Assembly: GCF_017254915.1 (NCBI RefSeq)
Contig: NZ_JAFKCT010000008.1
Location: forward strand, 213,771-277,770
Source of the DNA: Algoriphagus oliviformis
GTDB lineage: Bacteria; Bacteroidota; Bacteroidia; Cytophagales; Cyclobacteriaceae
DNA length: 64,000 bases
Direction of reading: 5' to 3'
Positions 35,826-44,921 of the stretch are shown here, one piece after another. A program made the translations under genes and the position numbers. Below the pieces are notes generated by a model. It was given only the letters and a program-made list of their open reading frames with translations, did not search any database and had not been told where the DNA came from. The stretch's first letter is position 1. Each line of letters starts with the position of its first letter.

Positions 35826-37034
35826 ATGGATAGCCCTCAGATCGACCTTAGAGACTACGAATATACACTCCCCGAGTCACGCATCGCGAAGTTTCCCCTG
35901 GAAAAGCGGGACAGTTCCCAAGTCCTGCACTACCGAGACGGGGAGATCCGCCATTTCCACTTTTTTGATATCCCCGAGCTGCTGCCCGCGGACACGCTGC
36001 TGGTGTACAACGACACCAAAGTCATCCCTGCCCGGCTGATCTTCCAGCGGGAGACCGGGGCGCGTATCGAGATTTTCCTCCTCGCTCCCACCGCTCCCAC
36101 CACCGTCATCCCCGAGATCATGCTGGCCAAGCATCCCGTGACCTGGGAGACCATGATCGGCAATGCTAAAAAATGGAAAGACGGGGAGATCCTCCAGGGC
36201 AAAGTGCAGGTGGGCGGAACTGAGGTCATTCTCAGCGCCCGACTCGTGGATCGCGACAGCAAGCAGGTGGAATTCAGCTGGAGCGATGGGAAGGTGGCTT
36301 TTGTGGACCTGGTGGAAGCCAGCGGGGAAATCCCCCTTCCGCCCTACCTCAATCGCAAGCCCGAGGCCGAGGACCGCGACCGTTACCAAACGGTTTACTC
36401 CAAAAAAGAGGGAGCCGTAGCCGCCCCCACCGCGGGACTGCACTTCACCGAGGAGGTCTTTGCGCAGCTCCGCAACAAAGGAATCCGCGAAGCCCAAGTA
36501 ACCCTCCACGTGAGCGCGGGCACCTTCCAGCCCATCAAAGTGGACAACGTCCTGGAGCATCCCATGCACAGCGAGCAGATCCAGATCAGCCGGGAGACCA
36601 TCCTCGCGCTTTTGCAAAATCCAGGGAAAACCGTCGCCGTAGGCACCACTTCGGTGCGCACGCTGGAGAGCCTGTACTGGTACGGGGTAAAACTGATCGA
36701 GGGAAAGGGCAGTGACTTCTCGATCTCGAAGCTTTTTGCCTATGAAAAGCGGGAGAAAAGCCCTAGCAAAACCGAATCCCTCCAAGCCATTCTCGCCTTC
36801 ATGGAACTGGAAAAACTGGACTCCATCCTAGGCCAAACGGAGATCTTCATCTTCCCTGGCTACGAGTTTAAGATGATCGAGGGCCTGATCACCAACTTCC
36901 ACCAGCCGGGCTCCACGCTGATGCTGCTGATCGCGACGATCCTGGGAGAAGATTGGAAAAAAGTTTATCAAGAAGCTTTGGACAGGGACTACCGATTCCT
37001 GAGCTATGGGGACAGTAGCTTGCTGTGGCTGTGA
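35826..37034 (+). CDS. queA: tRNA preQ1(34) S-adenosylmethionine ribosyltransferase-isomerase
   Basis: 402 residues from ATG 35826 (MDSPQIDLRDYEY). QueA transfers and isomerises the ribosyl group of SAM onto preQ1-modified tRNA, giving epoxyqueuosine. The family signatures are visible: DTLLVYNDTKVIPARL, PLPPYLNRKPEAEDRDRYQTVY, VAAPTAGLHFTEEV, LHVSAGTFQPIKV, TSVRTLES, and the C-terminal LITNFHQPGSTLMLLI. Length is normal for the bacterial family with insertion. Divergent from menC with 64 bp between starts; a TAnnTTTG -7 box lies in that gap. Confidence 0.97.
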   Translation: MDSPQIDLRDYEYTLPESRIAKFPLEKRDSSQVLHYRDGEIRHFHFFDIPELLPADTLLVYNDTKVIPARLIFQRETGARIEIFLLAPTAPTTVIPEIMLAKHPVTWETMIGNAKKWKDGEILQGKVQVGGTEVILSARLVDRDSKQVEFSWSDGKVAFVDLVEASGEIPLPPYLNRKPEAEDRDRYQTVYSKKEGAVAAPTAGLHFTEEVFAQLRNKGIREAQVTLHVSAGTFQPIKVDNVLEHPMHSEQIQISRETILALLQNPGKTVAVGTTSVRTLESLYWYGVKLIEGKGSDFSISKLFAYEKREKSPSKTESLQAILAFMELEKLDSILGQTEIFIFPGYEFKMIEGLITNFHQPGSTLMLLIATILGEDWKKVYQEALDRDYRFLSYGDSSLLWL

Positions 37035-37457
37035 CTGGAGTAGCAAGTAGCAAGTATCAAGACGATAGACGCTAGACATTAGACACTAGCGCTATAATGA
37101 CCTTTCGGCTTCGCTCAAGGTGACACCGGATTGTCAGGTCGAGCACTGGAGCTACGAGAGTAGCACATATCGAGACCTTCTTCATACGACAAATAACACT
37201 AGATCCAAGAATCAAGATTCAAGAAGGGTAGATTCCCATCGAGGCGATAGCTTGGTAGCCCGGTAGGAAGCGTAGCGGAATGCCCGGCATGACGAAATCG
37301 CAAAAGTGTGTGTCGTGGCCGCATAGCCATAAATGCAAGACAGGACAATCCGCCAAAACCTTTGTCGTTAGTTTTTGTAAACAAATAATCGGCATCGATA
37401 GAACCAAGATCAGTGGAAGGGGAATTAAAATGCCGCTGAAAACCTTATTTTTACACG
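37035..37457. other. 423-bp repeat-rich intergenic stretch
   Basis: No gene. It opens with stuttering microrepeats (TAGCAAGTAGCAAGTATCAAGAC, TAGACGCTAGACATTAGACAC cut into short blocks at 37039-37090) and contains a GGCTTCGCTCAAGGTGACAC block and a GAATCAAGATTCAAGAAG run, all of the kind scattered between genes in Bacteroidota. Its right end is the upstream region of the MntA gene. Confidence 0.5.
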
Positions 37458-37751
37458 ATGATCTTGGACAAATCAAAATTGGAAGCTGTCAAAAGATACT
37501 TTAAGGCCAAGCCGGTTCTTAGAGCATATCTTTTTGGCTCTCACGCAAGGAATGAAGCGAAGAAGGACAGCGATATTGATATACTCGTCGACTTGGACTA
37601 TTCGCAGCGGATAGGACTGGGATTTGTCCAGATGCAGATTGATCTCGAAAACATCCTCAATGCGAAAGTGGATCTAGTTTCATCCAATGGACTATCAAAA
37701 CATATCCAGCCTCAAATAGACCAAGATAAGCAACTCATCTATGCAAGGTAG
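37458..37751 (+). CDS. mntA: MntA-like nucleotidyltransferase antitoxin
   Basis: 97 residues, minimal nucleotidyltransferase (MNT) with the GSHARNEAKKDSDIDILVDL block, i.e. the GSX10DXD motif, and a third acidic residue in AKVDLVS. In MNT-HEPN systems the MntA antitoxin neutralises the HepT ribonuclease by transferring AMP to a tyrosine in HepT rather than by simply masking it. Stop overlaps the HepT start by 11 nt. Lower GC than flanking genes fits an accessory module. Confidence 0.88.
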   Translation: MILDKSKLEAVKRYFKAKPVLRAYLFGSHARNEAKKDSDIDILVDLDYSQRIGLGFVQMQIDLENILNAKVDLVSSNGLSKHIQPQIDQDKQLIYAR

Positions 37752-38085
37752 ATTGGGAGACCGTGCCAGATTGGGCCACATGCTTGATGCCATTGCCGAA
37801 ATCGAATCCTATCTGGCCAACGCAGATCTTGACATTTTTCTATCCAATTCCATGATGCGATTTGCAAGCATCAAACAGCTAGAGATCATCGGAGAGGCCA
37901 GTGACCACATCGCACCTGAAACAAAACTCCAATTTTCAGAAATCGAATGGAATCAGGTCAAGGGAATGAGAAACATCCTGGCACACGAATACTTTGGAGT
38001 GGATTCCATCTTGGTTTGGGAGATCATTCAAATAGACTTGCCAGACTTGAAGAGAAACCTACAAGCTATCCTTGACTCAATCTAG
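37741..38085 (+). CDS. hepT: HepT-like HEPN ribonuclease toxin (DUF86)
   Basis: 114 residues, all-helical DUF86/HEPN domain. The catalytic and regulatory block is RNILAHEY, which fits RX4HXY: Arg and His form the RNase site and Tyr is the residue adenylylated by MntA in characterised pairs. The start at 37741 overlaps the antitoxin stop. All key residues are intact, so it looks functional. Last codons reach 38085, 25 nt before the next gene. Confidence 0.88.
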   Translation: MQGRLGDRARLGHMLDAIAEIESYLANADLDIFLSNSMMRFASIKQLEIIGEASDHIAPETKLQFSEIEWNQVKGMRNILAHEYFGVDSILVWEIIQIDLPDLKRNLQAILDSI

Positions 38086-38110
38086 TTCGATTTTCACTAT
38101 TAACTCATCC

Positions 38111-39646
38111 ATGCGACAATTTCTTTCCCTCATTTTTCTCTTTTCTATACTCCTTTTTTCCTGCAAAGAAGACGAAAATCCCGACGGACGCATCCCCGTG
38201 AGCATCGAGGGTTTTACCCTGAGCTCCTCCTACGATCCTGCCGGCCGCTTGGCAGCCGATAGTGAATGGCAACATACCTTCGGGGATACCGCGCGGGTAG
38301 TCTTTTACTCTCAGACCACAGGGGGCGGAATTGCCCTCAACTTCAAGCCAGACTTCAGCGGAGAGCTACCTCAAGTGCTCTTGGCCCCGGACACTTACCA
38401 CTATCAGGGCCACAACGGGTATTTACATGTGTCCCCCTTTTTGCCGGTCAACATAGAAGGCTACCTGGAAGTGAGCGCTGCGGGCAGCGTGCGACTCCAA
38501 GCCAAGACCTCTCACCAACTCCTGAGTTTTCACAAAGACAACCTAAGCGACGAAAGCAGCATCATCCAGCCAGAAAAGACTGCCTTTTTCACCCAAGGAG
38601 ATTACTATTACGCCTATGTGAGCCCCGACCGCTTATTCAAGGCTGAGCTGAAACTGAAAAACGGAAAGACGCTGAACTGGGGGCTGGATACGCGTGATTT
38701 CAGGCATTCCTCCTACTACTTCAAGGCCGCAGGCAGTGGCGCGCAAGTGCCTCCGCTCTTTGACCCCAAGCTAGACCTCCAAAGAACAACCGTCAACCTG
38801 GACGCAGAATCCATCCCGGACCAACTGCCACTTTACGCCCAAACCAACCTGGACATCCTGCTGCCAGAGGCCTCCGGGTTGCAGTACGTCGGGCAGAACC
38901 TATATGCCATCAACGACGGGGAAAATACCGCCCAGATTTTCGGAGTGAGTACCGGCCATGGAGGGATGATCAGAAGAATAACTGTCTCCAACGCCCAAAA
39001 CACCGAATGGGAAGACCTCGCCAGCGACGGACAATACCTCTATATCGGTGACTTTGGCAACAACCGAGGCACCAGAACCGACCTCCGCATCCTCAGAATC
39101 CCCCTGCTCGAGCTGGAGACAAAAAACACCTTGGAAGCCGAAGTGATCCACTTCAGCTATGACCGACAGACTGGACCTAGCGGCGCAGACCACCGCTTTG
39201 ACTGCGAGGCCATGGTCGCCCGCAATGGCCAACTCATCCTCTTCACCAAGCCTACCAATGCGCAGGGCAGCGACATCTACACCCTGAGCGCCACACCGGG
39301 CACCCAGGTGGCGCGATACGCGGGCAGCATCGAGACCAAGGGGTGGATCACCGGAGCGGACATTACCCAGGACGGGAAGCATCTCCTGCTGCTCGGCTAT
39401 GAAAACAAGGGCGTCACCTCCCAGGCATTCGTAGGCTTGGTCAAAAACGCCCAGCTTCCCACCTTGGCGGGAAGCCCAGTGAAGACCATCTATCTGGGGT
39501 CGCTGGCCACCACCAGCCAGGCTGAAGGCATCAGCATCGACCGCAACGGCATCGTAAAAATAGCTGGGGAACAGATCAACCAAAGCGGCCTCACCATTCC
39601 CCAGCGTATGTCAGAGTTGGATCTGACGGGATTACTCCAAGATTAG
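38111..39646 (+). CDS. Lipoprotein with unknown N-terminal domain and beta-propeller
   Basis: 511 residues from ATG 38111; a 38072 ATG would give a longer N-terminus before the signal and is rejected. Lipoprotein signal LLFSC (Cys18). The N-terminal ~230 residues are beta-rich and unrecognised. The C-terminal half has propeller blades including ASGLQYVGQNLYAINDGEN, EWEDLASDGQYLYIGDFGNN and AEGISIDRNGIVKIAG, the same SdiA-regulated-like style as the lipoprotein at 8298. Its 3' end overlaps pgi by 4 nt (TTAG). Confidence 0.65.
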   Translation: MRQFLSLIFLFSILLFSCKEDENPDGRIPVSIEGFTLSSSYDPAGRLAADSEWQHTFGDTARVVFYSQTTGGGIALNFKPDFSGELPQVLLAPDTYHYQGHNGYLHVSPFLPVNIEGYLEVSAAGSVRLQAKTSHQLLSFHKDNLSDESSIIQPEKTAFFTQGDYYYAYVSPDRLFKAELKLKNGKTLNWGLDTRDFRHSSYYFKAAGSGAQVPPLFDPKLDLQRTTVNLDAESIPDQLPLYAQTNLDILLPEASGLQYVGQNLYAINDGENTAQIFGVSTGHGGMIRRITVSNAQNTEWEDLASDGQYLYIGDFGNNRGTRTDLRILRIPLLELETKNTLEAEVIHFSYDRQTGPSGADHRFDCEAMVARNGQLILFTKPTNAQGSDIYTLSATPGTQVARYAGSIETKGWITGADITQDGKHLLLLGYENKGVTSQAFVGLVKNAQLPTLAGSPVKTIYLGSLATTSQAEGISIDRNGIVKIAGEQINQSGLTIPQRMSELDLTGLLQD

Positions 39647-41292
39647 CCCTTGCGCATCGCCTTGTAGGCGTTAATCAGGCCGTTGGTGGAGCTGTCGTGG
39701 GAAGTCACTTCTTCCTCGCCGGCCAGCTCGGGCAGGATGCCGTTGGCGAGCACCTTGCCCAGCTCCACACCCCACTGGTCGAAGCTGAAGATATTCCAGA
39801 CCACGCCCTGCACAAAGATCTTGTGCTCGTACATCGCGATCAGCTGGCCCAGCGTGTAGGGATTGATCTCTTTCACCAGGATGGAGTTGGTGGGGCGATT
39901 ACCTTCAAACACGCGATGCGGGGCGATTTTTTCGATTTCCTCCGCTGATTTTCCGGCTTTTTCCATCTCCGCTTTCACCGCTTCCAAAGACTTGCCGTTC
40001 ATCAGCGCCTCAGTCTGGGCAAAGAAGTTGGACAGCAGCTTCTGGTGATGGTCTCCTATGGGATTGTGGGAGATCGCAGGAGCGATAAAATCGCAAGGAA
40101 TCAGGTGCGTGCCCTGGTGGATCAGCTGGTAAAAGGCATGCTGCCCGTTGGTGCCGGGCTCGCCCCAGATGATCGGACCGGTGGTATAGTCCACCTTGCC
40201 GCCGGAGCGGGTCACGTACTTGCCGTTGCTCTCCATATTTCCCTGCTGGAAATAGGCCGCAAAACGATGCATGTATTGGTCGTAAGGCAAAATGGCCTCG
40301 GAGGCGGCGCCCAGGAAGTTGGTATTCCAGATGCCGATCATCGCCAGCACCATCGGGATATTGCGCTCAAAGGCGGTATGCCGGAAGTGCTCATCCATGG
40401 AGTGGGCACCGGAAAGGAGTTTTTCGAAATTGTCAAAGCCGACCACGCAGGCGATGGGCAGGCCGATGGCAGACCAGAGGGAATACCTTCCCCCTACCCA
40501 ATCCCAAAATGCAAACATGTTGGCCGTGTCGATCCCGAAGGCCGAGACTGCCTTGGCGTTGGTGGAGAGGGCCACAAAGTGCTTGGCCACCGCGGCCTCG
40601 TCTTTTGCCGTCGCCAAAAACCAGTCCCTAGCCGTATGGGCATTGGTCATGGTCTCCTGGGTGGTAAAGGTCTTGGAAGCGATGAAGAAAAGGGTGGTCT
40701 CGGGATCGACTTTCTTCAAGGTCTCCGCGATATGGGTACCGTCCACGTTGGACACGAAAAAGATCTCCAGGTCGGGGCTTTGGTAGGGCTTCAGTGCCTC
40801 GGTCACCATCACCGGACCCAGATCGGAACCGCCGATACCGATGTTGACCAGGGACTTGATGGGCTTGCCGGTATAGCCCAGCCACTTGCCTCCGTGGATC
40901 TGATCGGCAAAGCCTTTCATCTGTGCCAACACGGCATTGACCTCGGGCATCACGTCCTTGCCGTCCACATAGACGGGATGCCCCTTTCTGTTTCTCAGGG
41001 CGGTATGGAGTACGGCACGGTTTTCGGTCTGGTTGATCGCCGCTCCGGCAAACATCTCCTCGATGGCCTCATGCACGCCGGTCTCCCGGGCGAGGTCCAT
41101 CAGCGCGGCCAGAATGCCGTCGGAAATGCGGTTTTTGGAGAAGTCCACCAGGATATCCTCAAACTTGACGCTGAACTCGTCGAAGCGTCCGGGATACTGG
41201 AAATGGGAGGCGATGGAGTGGTCTTTGTGCTTCTGCACCAGCTCCAAAAGTCGTGACCAGGCCGGTGTAGTGGTGGGGTTGATTGCGTTCAT
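39643..41292 (-). CDS. pgi: Glucose-6-phosphate isomerase
   Basis: 549 residues from ATG 41292; earlier in-frame ATG 41343 adds a hydrophobic stretch not expected in this enzyme. Interconverts glucose-6-phosphate and fructose-6-phosphate. Signatures: GKPIKSLVNIGIGGSDLGP, ASKTFTTQETMTN, VGGRYSLWSAIGLPIA, GKYVTRSGGKVD, and the C-terminal VWNIFSFDQWGVELGK. Length equals the E. coli type enzyme. Convergent with the preceding propeller gene with a 4-nt overlap of stop codons. Confidence 0.98.
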   Translation of the reverse strand: MNAINPTTTPAWSRLLELVQKHKDHSIASHFQYPGRFDEFSVKFEDILVDFSKNRISDGILAALMDLARETGVHEAIEEMFAGAAINQTENRAVLHTALRNRKGHPVYVDGKDVMPEVNAVLAQMKGFADQIHGGKWLGYTGKPIKSLVNIGIGGSDLGPVMVTEALKPYQSPDLEIFFVSNVDGTHIAETLKKVDPETTLFFIASKTFTTQETMTNAHTARDWFLATAKDEAAVAKHFVALSTNAKAVSAFGIDTANMFAFWDWVGGRYSLWSAIGLPIACVVGFDNFEKLLSGAHSMDEHFRHTAFERNIPMVLAMIGIWNTNFLGAASEAILPYDQYMHRFAAYFQQGNMESNGKYVTRSGGKVDYTTGPIIWGEPGTNGQHAFYQLIHQGTHLIPCDFIAPAISHNPIGDHHQKLLSNFFAQTEALMNGKSLEAVKAEMEKAGKSAEEIEKIAPHRVFEGNRPTNSILVKEINPYTLGQLIAMYEHKIFVQGVVWNIFSFDQWGVELGKVLANGILPELAGEEEVTSHDSSTNGLINAYKAMRKG

Positions 41293-41492
41293 AGCTACAG
41301 ATAGGTAAAATGGGGTAAAAGACAAAAATAAGAGTATTCCCAAGGGAATGAAGGAAAAATGAGGGGGAATGTGAAGCTGCCGAGGGAGAAGGCATCGAGC
41401 CGAAAAAAGACATTTATCTTCCTACTGTTGTTGAGTGATCGATTGTGACTTCCGAAGATCCCCAACCGATCTTTTTTGCGGAGGCGACCAAA

Positions 41493-41729
41493 CTACTTTC
41501 CTTTTAGCCATTCCTCCATCTCGTCGTTTACCTGCTCGTCGGTAAAAAACTGGCCGTTCCTGACTTGCTCGCGCGCTTCTGTGACGGCTTTCTTCTGTGA
41601 TTGGCTTAGCTTGAACACTCCCGCTTCGTTGTCTTGGTTCAGCAACCGGTACATCTCCTCCAGCAATTCCTTGTTGCTGGAAAGGTTGATTTCTGCGACG
41701 AGTTTCTTTTTCAGTTCAACAGTTCCCAT
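41493..41729 (-). CDS. Orphan antitoxin-like small protein
   Basis: 78 residues, mostly helical, ending QFFTDEQVNDEMEEWLKGK. This C-terminal pattern (lteeE...e...WL) and the central REQVRNGQFF look like the antitoxin halves of ParDE-type pairs in Bacteroidota. A ribosome-site-like GGAGC precedes the ATG. No toxin gene is seen within 200 bp on either side: the downstream strand has nothing, and upstream only a short residual frame. It may be an orphan, or a remnant after toxin loss. Confidence 0.55.
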   Translation of the reverse strand: MGTVELKKKLVAEINLSSNKELLEEMYRLLNQDNEAGVFKLSQSQKKAVTEAREQVRNGQFFTDEQVNDEMEEWLKGK

Positions 41730-42131
41730 GGGCTCCTCGATTTATCTTCCAAAATACGGGATTTCAAGAATGTCGGTCGTCCACGGATATTCGAGGAGTA
41801 GACCAGGTTCAAAAATCCAGCACAGCTCCGCCCTCCTATCCTTACCAATTTTTAATTGGCCTTCTATCCCACTGTTTGGTACACTCAGCTAATTACAATT
41901 TTTTTAGAATAGAGAAGGTGTAGTTACTCCCGATGGATACCGCGGACTACACCTAGTCCTACCAATATTTCGATTACGCTCAGTGGGGAACAAGATGCAA
42001 AATCCCAAAAAATCCAATCAAAAAAACGGACGCTGTTGCTTTAGAGGTAGATTTCGACGAATTGGAAATTCGAATGGAAAGAAGCCGATTTCCGAATCAT
42101 CCAGTAAACGTCAAACTATGCTCAGAGGCGT
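41730..42131. other. 402-bp intergenic stretch with a possible gene remnant
   Basis: On the minus strand an open frame covers 41745-41885 and ends in LLLEYPWTTDILEIPYFGR just upstream of the antitoxin-like gene; it has no ATG and may be the 3' end of a decayed partner gene. The remainder holds no recognisable feature. Confidence 0.35.
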
Positions 42132-43397
42132 CTAGTTGACAGCCTCGGTTGCCATTTTTTCCAGTTCCTCCATCCTTTTTCTGTAAAACTCGCCTCCATC
42201 TATCCCATAGGCCTTCGTCACACATTCGATTGCGCTTGTGAAGTCGCCCTGTGCTTCATAGTAATCGGCCATAGAGTCATAGGCGTTTGCGCTTTCGGGA
42301 TAATACTCGATGGCGAGTTCAAAGTACATTTTCGCCTTTTCAGGCTGCTCCGTATCCATGTTCATATAGCCGGACACATTCAGAAGCTCCTCCGGGTAAG
42401 GCGGCTCCGGATAGCCAAAATGCTCCTTGAGTTTCTGCTCCCTGTGCTTGATTATGCCCAGAAGCTCCTCTTTTGGCGTGTCAAATGAATTGATCTTATC
42501 GGTATTCTCCATTTGATACCATTCAAAAAGTGAAATCAAGCCATCCATGAGGGATGGAAACGGAACGGTTCCATGTATATCCCCCGGGTAAAACTTCCAA
42601 TCAAAAGCCAATCCGCTTCCAGCATGCTGCTTCACCATGTCTGAAAAAGCGATATTCGAACGGGCAAACAGCGTAAAGTCAGTCGTATCCTGCATGACGT
42701 TGTCCAGGGTGACTTTCGAATCCTGCATGTGCAGCTGCCCACTCAAGGAAACAAAAAGAGCCTTGTTTCTATAATCCTGATTGGCGATCGCTTCACGGAA
42801 TTCATCGGACAATTTTTGACCATCCCAATCCAAACTTGGATCGATGGCCAGATAGTTAGCAAACAAATCGGGCTGCTCGACCAGTGCAGAAATGGTGAAC
42901 AAACCTCCATAGGAGTGTCCAATCAGTGTCCTGTATTGGGTGACGGGGTACTTGCTTTCCACAAAGGGAATGAGCTCTGTCTCGATAAACCTCAGAAAAT
43001 CAGTCGCTCCTCCACTTTCGCCATTAAATGGCATTCCGTATTTGGAGGAAATGGAAGAAATGGTCAGGTCCCGAACTCTGTGTTTATCATTTGAAATCCC
43101 GACCAGCACCATTTCGGGCGTAAAACCCCCACTGTAGTAATTCTGCACCTCACTTACGGTCGGAAGAAACACTTCCCCATCCAATACATAGGCTACGGGG
43201 TATTTTTGCTTCTTGCCGGGATCAAAGCTGGCCGGCAACTGCACGTAGATCTTCCTAGACTCTTGTAACACGCTGGAATAGAGACTATCCAAGACCCCTA
43301 CCTTCTGTAGAAAAACCCGTCCTCCTTGGGCTACTGCATGGTGTTGAAGCAAAACCATAAACCCCACTATCCACACCGTCTTCAATGCTTTGAGCAT
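42132..43397 (-). CDS. Secreted alpha/beta-hydrolase (esterase D-like) with TPR tail
   Basis: 421 residues with a signal peptide (ends near HAVAQG). The putative esterase fold (PF00756 type) shows YPVAYVLDGEVF, the nucleophile elbow GHSYGG, and an Asp/His triad whose His is likely in the GDIHGTVPFPS segment. Residues 300-420 hold about two TPR repeats (EKAKMYFELAIEYYPESANAYDSMADYYEAQGDF). Similar proteins are siderophore or peptide esterases in Bacteroidota; the substrate is unknown here. Single-gene unit. Confidence 0.85.
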   Translation of the reverse strand: MLKALKTVWIVGFMVLLQHHAVAQGGRVFLQKVGVLDSLYSSVLQESRKIYVQLPASFDPGKKQKYPVAYVLDGEVFLPTVSEVQNYYSGGFTPEMVLVGISNDKHRVRDLTISSISSKYGMPFNGESGGATDFLRFIETELIPFVESKYPVTQYRTLIGHSYGGLFTISALVEQPDLFANYLAIDPSLDWDGQKLSDEFREAIANQDYRNKALFVSLSGQLHMQDSKVTLDNVMQDTTDFTLFARSNIAFSDMVKQHAGSGLAFDWKFYPGDIHGTVPFPSLMDGLISLFEWYQMENTDKINSFDTPKEELLGIIKHREQKLKEHFGYPEPPYPEELLNVSGYMNMDTEQPEKAKMYFELAIEYYPESANAYDSMADYYEAQGDFTSAIECVTKAYGIDGGEFYRKRMEELEKMATEAVN

Positions 43398-43535
43398 TTC
43401 CTTGTCTTTTACCGTTGTTCTCCTGCACCATTAACCCACACGGCAAACTAACCAGAAACAATGAAGGACTCAAAGATTCTCGCCAAATCCCGACTCAATC
43501 CCCATAAGAATCCCCGTACCGATAGCCATCGGCAT

Positions 43536-43597
43536 TGTGCAACCTGGTTTTCATTGTTCGTGCTTCGCACGCAACGAAAACCTAGTTGTTAGCAGTA
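43536..43597. repeat. attC-like foldback, left edge of the EVE-HNH cassette
   Basis: Nested palindrome: CAAC/GTTG (43540-43543, 43585-43588), GGTTTTCATTG/CAACGAAAACC (43546-43556, 43572-43582; one mismatch), CGTGC/GCACG (43559-43563, 43567-43571), loop TTC, with GTTAG just outside. Shape and size (~60 bp) fit integron attC sites, though the core trinucleotide contexts do not match the strict RYYYAAC/GTTRRRY consensus. Confidence 0.4.
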
Positions 43598-43625
43598 GGT
43601 GCTTTTCTTTCCTGTCGTCCGATAT

Positions 43626-44825
43626 TCATTTTTTTATAATCTCTTTTAGTTCGTCAATTGTCAACGGTGGATTTTGTTTATGTAACATAGAATGGCAGTT
43701 TGGGCAAACAGGTCGTAAGTCCTGAATTGGGTCAACTTTATATTCTTGTTTTCTTGTTGCCACTTGTGTCAAATGATGAACGTGAATGAATTTGTAACCT
43801 AAACTACCATAAATTTTTTCAAAGTTGAAGGCACAAACTGAACACGAATAGCCATAATGTTTTAAGCATTCGTTTCTTGCAAAAACGTTTCTCTCATATC
43901 GTGTCTGTGTTACTTGTGTTGCTGCACCTTCAATGAATGTTTGCTTGGTGTCGGTAATTTCGGAAAACGGATTGTATCTAATTTTTTGTGTTCTTAAAAA
44001 CTCAAACCATTCTTCTTCAAGTTCGTCAAGTGCTTCGTGTCTTATTGAGATTCCTGAAGATTGCGGTGTCCATTGCTGTTTGGCTAAATTTCCTTTGTCA
44101 AGATTGTCAATGGTTAATATTGGGTCCTTCTCTGGGTTAAGTAAAACGTCAAATTCAATTAAAACTTTTGGAACGTCTTTGTCTGCACCACTCCAATGTT
44201 GTGACAAAAACGGCTCGGAAACTACTTTGCCTGAACCAAAAATACCCCTTGGTGTCGAACCGACCTTTGCTAAAAATGCTCTGTCGCCTGGCCTGATGAT
44301 TTTGTGACTTCTACAACTCCACATTAAAGTTATTTTGCCGGTATTTTTTAATTCTTCAATATTTTTTTCAATGTATGGTTCGTTGTTCGGGTCAGTCCAT
44401 TGGCTCCACTTGTTCGGCTTCCAAACAAATAAGTATGCGTTTTGAAGTGAAATTGGTTTGATGTTTTCAGTCAGCCCGCATTCTTCTAATGCTTCTTTTA
44501 ATTCAGGTTTGAGTTGATAAATGAAAAATGTCCCTTTATAATAGCCCGAAAAAAAGAAATCCCAAAGAGCTTTTGTTCCATCTACTCTTTCTCTTTGTTT
44601 GATGTCATACTTCTTTAAAATCCGTTTTCCAAGTCCAACTATTTTTCCAACAACACCGTTTTTGTCCGACCAACCAATAATTCTTGCAAGGTCTGTCGCT
44701 GATGCTTCTTGTTTGTCAAGTGAATAAATGGTCTGAAAAATGAGCAAGTCGTCAGGTTGCACCAAGTCCTTGTCTTGCAGAATTTCTACAAAAGTGTCTT
44801 TAGTTATATGTGGTACTGTCGTCAT
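43626..44825 (-). CDS. EVE-HNH endonuclease (modified-base restriction type)
   Basis: 399 residues. The N-terminal ~100 residues form a winged-helix-like part (TDLARIIGWSDKNGVVGKI). Residues ~125-245 look like an EVE-type domain of the PUA-like fold: WSCRSHKIIRPGDRAFLAKVG and GIFGSGKVVSEPF carry the pattern used to read modified cytosines. The C-terminal ~85 residues are an HNH nuclease: CSVC, then HVHHLTQ, then CPNCHSMLH, giving the His-metal core and two CxxC zinc pairs. EVE-HNH proteins are restriction factors for 5-hydroxymethyl/glucosyl-cytosine-bearing phage DNA. The sequence is strikingly AT-rich against its neighbours, so the gene is recently acquired. Confidence 0.82.
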   Translation of the reverse strand: MTTVPHITKDTFVEILQDKDLVQPDDLLIFQTIYSLDKQEASATDLARIIGWSDKNGVVGKIVGLGKRILKKYDIKQRERVDGTKALWDFFFSGYYKGTFFIYQLKPELKEALEECGLTENIKPISLQNAYLFVWKPNKWSQWTDPNNEPYIEKNIEELKNTGKITLMWSCRSHKIIRPGDRAFLAKVGSTPRGIFGSGKVVSEPFLSQHWSGADKDVPKVLIEFDVLLNPEKDPILTIDNLDKGNLAKQQWTPQSSGISIRHEALDELEEEWFEFLRTQKIRYNPFSEITDTKQTFIEGAATQVTQTRYERNVFARNECLKHYGYSCSVCAFNFEKIYGSLGYKFIHVHHLTQVATRKQEYKVDPIQDLRPVCPNCHSMLHKQNPPLTIDELKEIIKK

Positions 44826-44833
44826 TTACACTT

Positions 44834-44921
44834 GCCGCTAACTCATGTATCTATGCACCTCCAACACACCAATCCCTCCGCTTTTGGGTCGATACGTGCA
44901 CCTTGGGTAGCGGTTATTAGC
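44834..44921. repeat. attC-like foldback, right edge of the EVE-HNH cassette
   Basis: Imperfect palindrome with outer arms CCGCTA (44835-44840) and TAGCGG (44908-44913) and inner arms GTATC (44847-44851) and GATAC (44891-44895), ending in GTTATTAGC. On the gene's own strand the GTTAGCGG end lies ~10 bp before the start codon. Confidence 0.4.

Noticed and set aside
43536..44921. Firm call of an integron
   Set aside because: No integrase in view, and the core sites do not fit the strict consensus; the foldbacks are reported as attC-like only.
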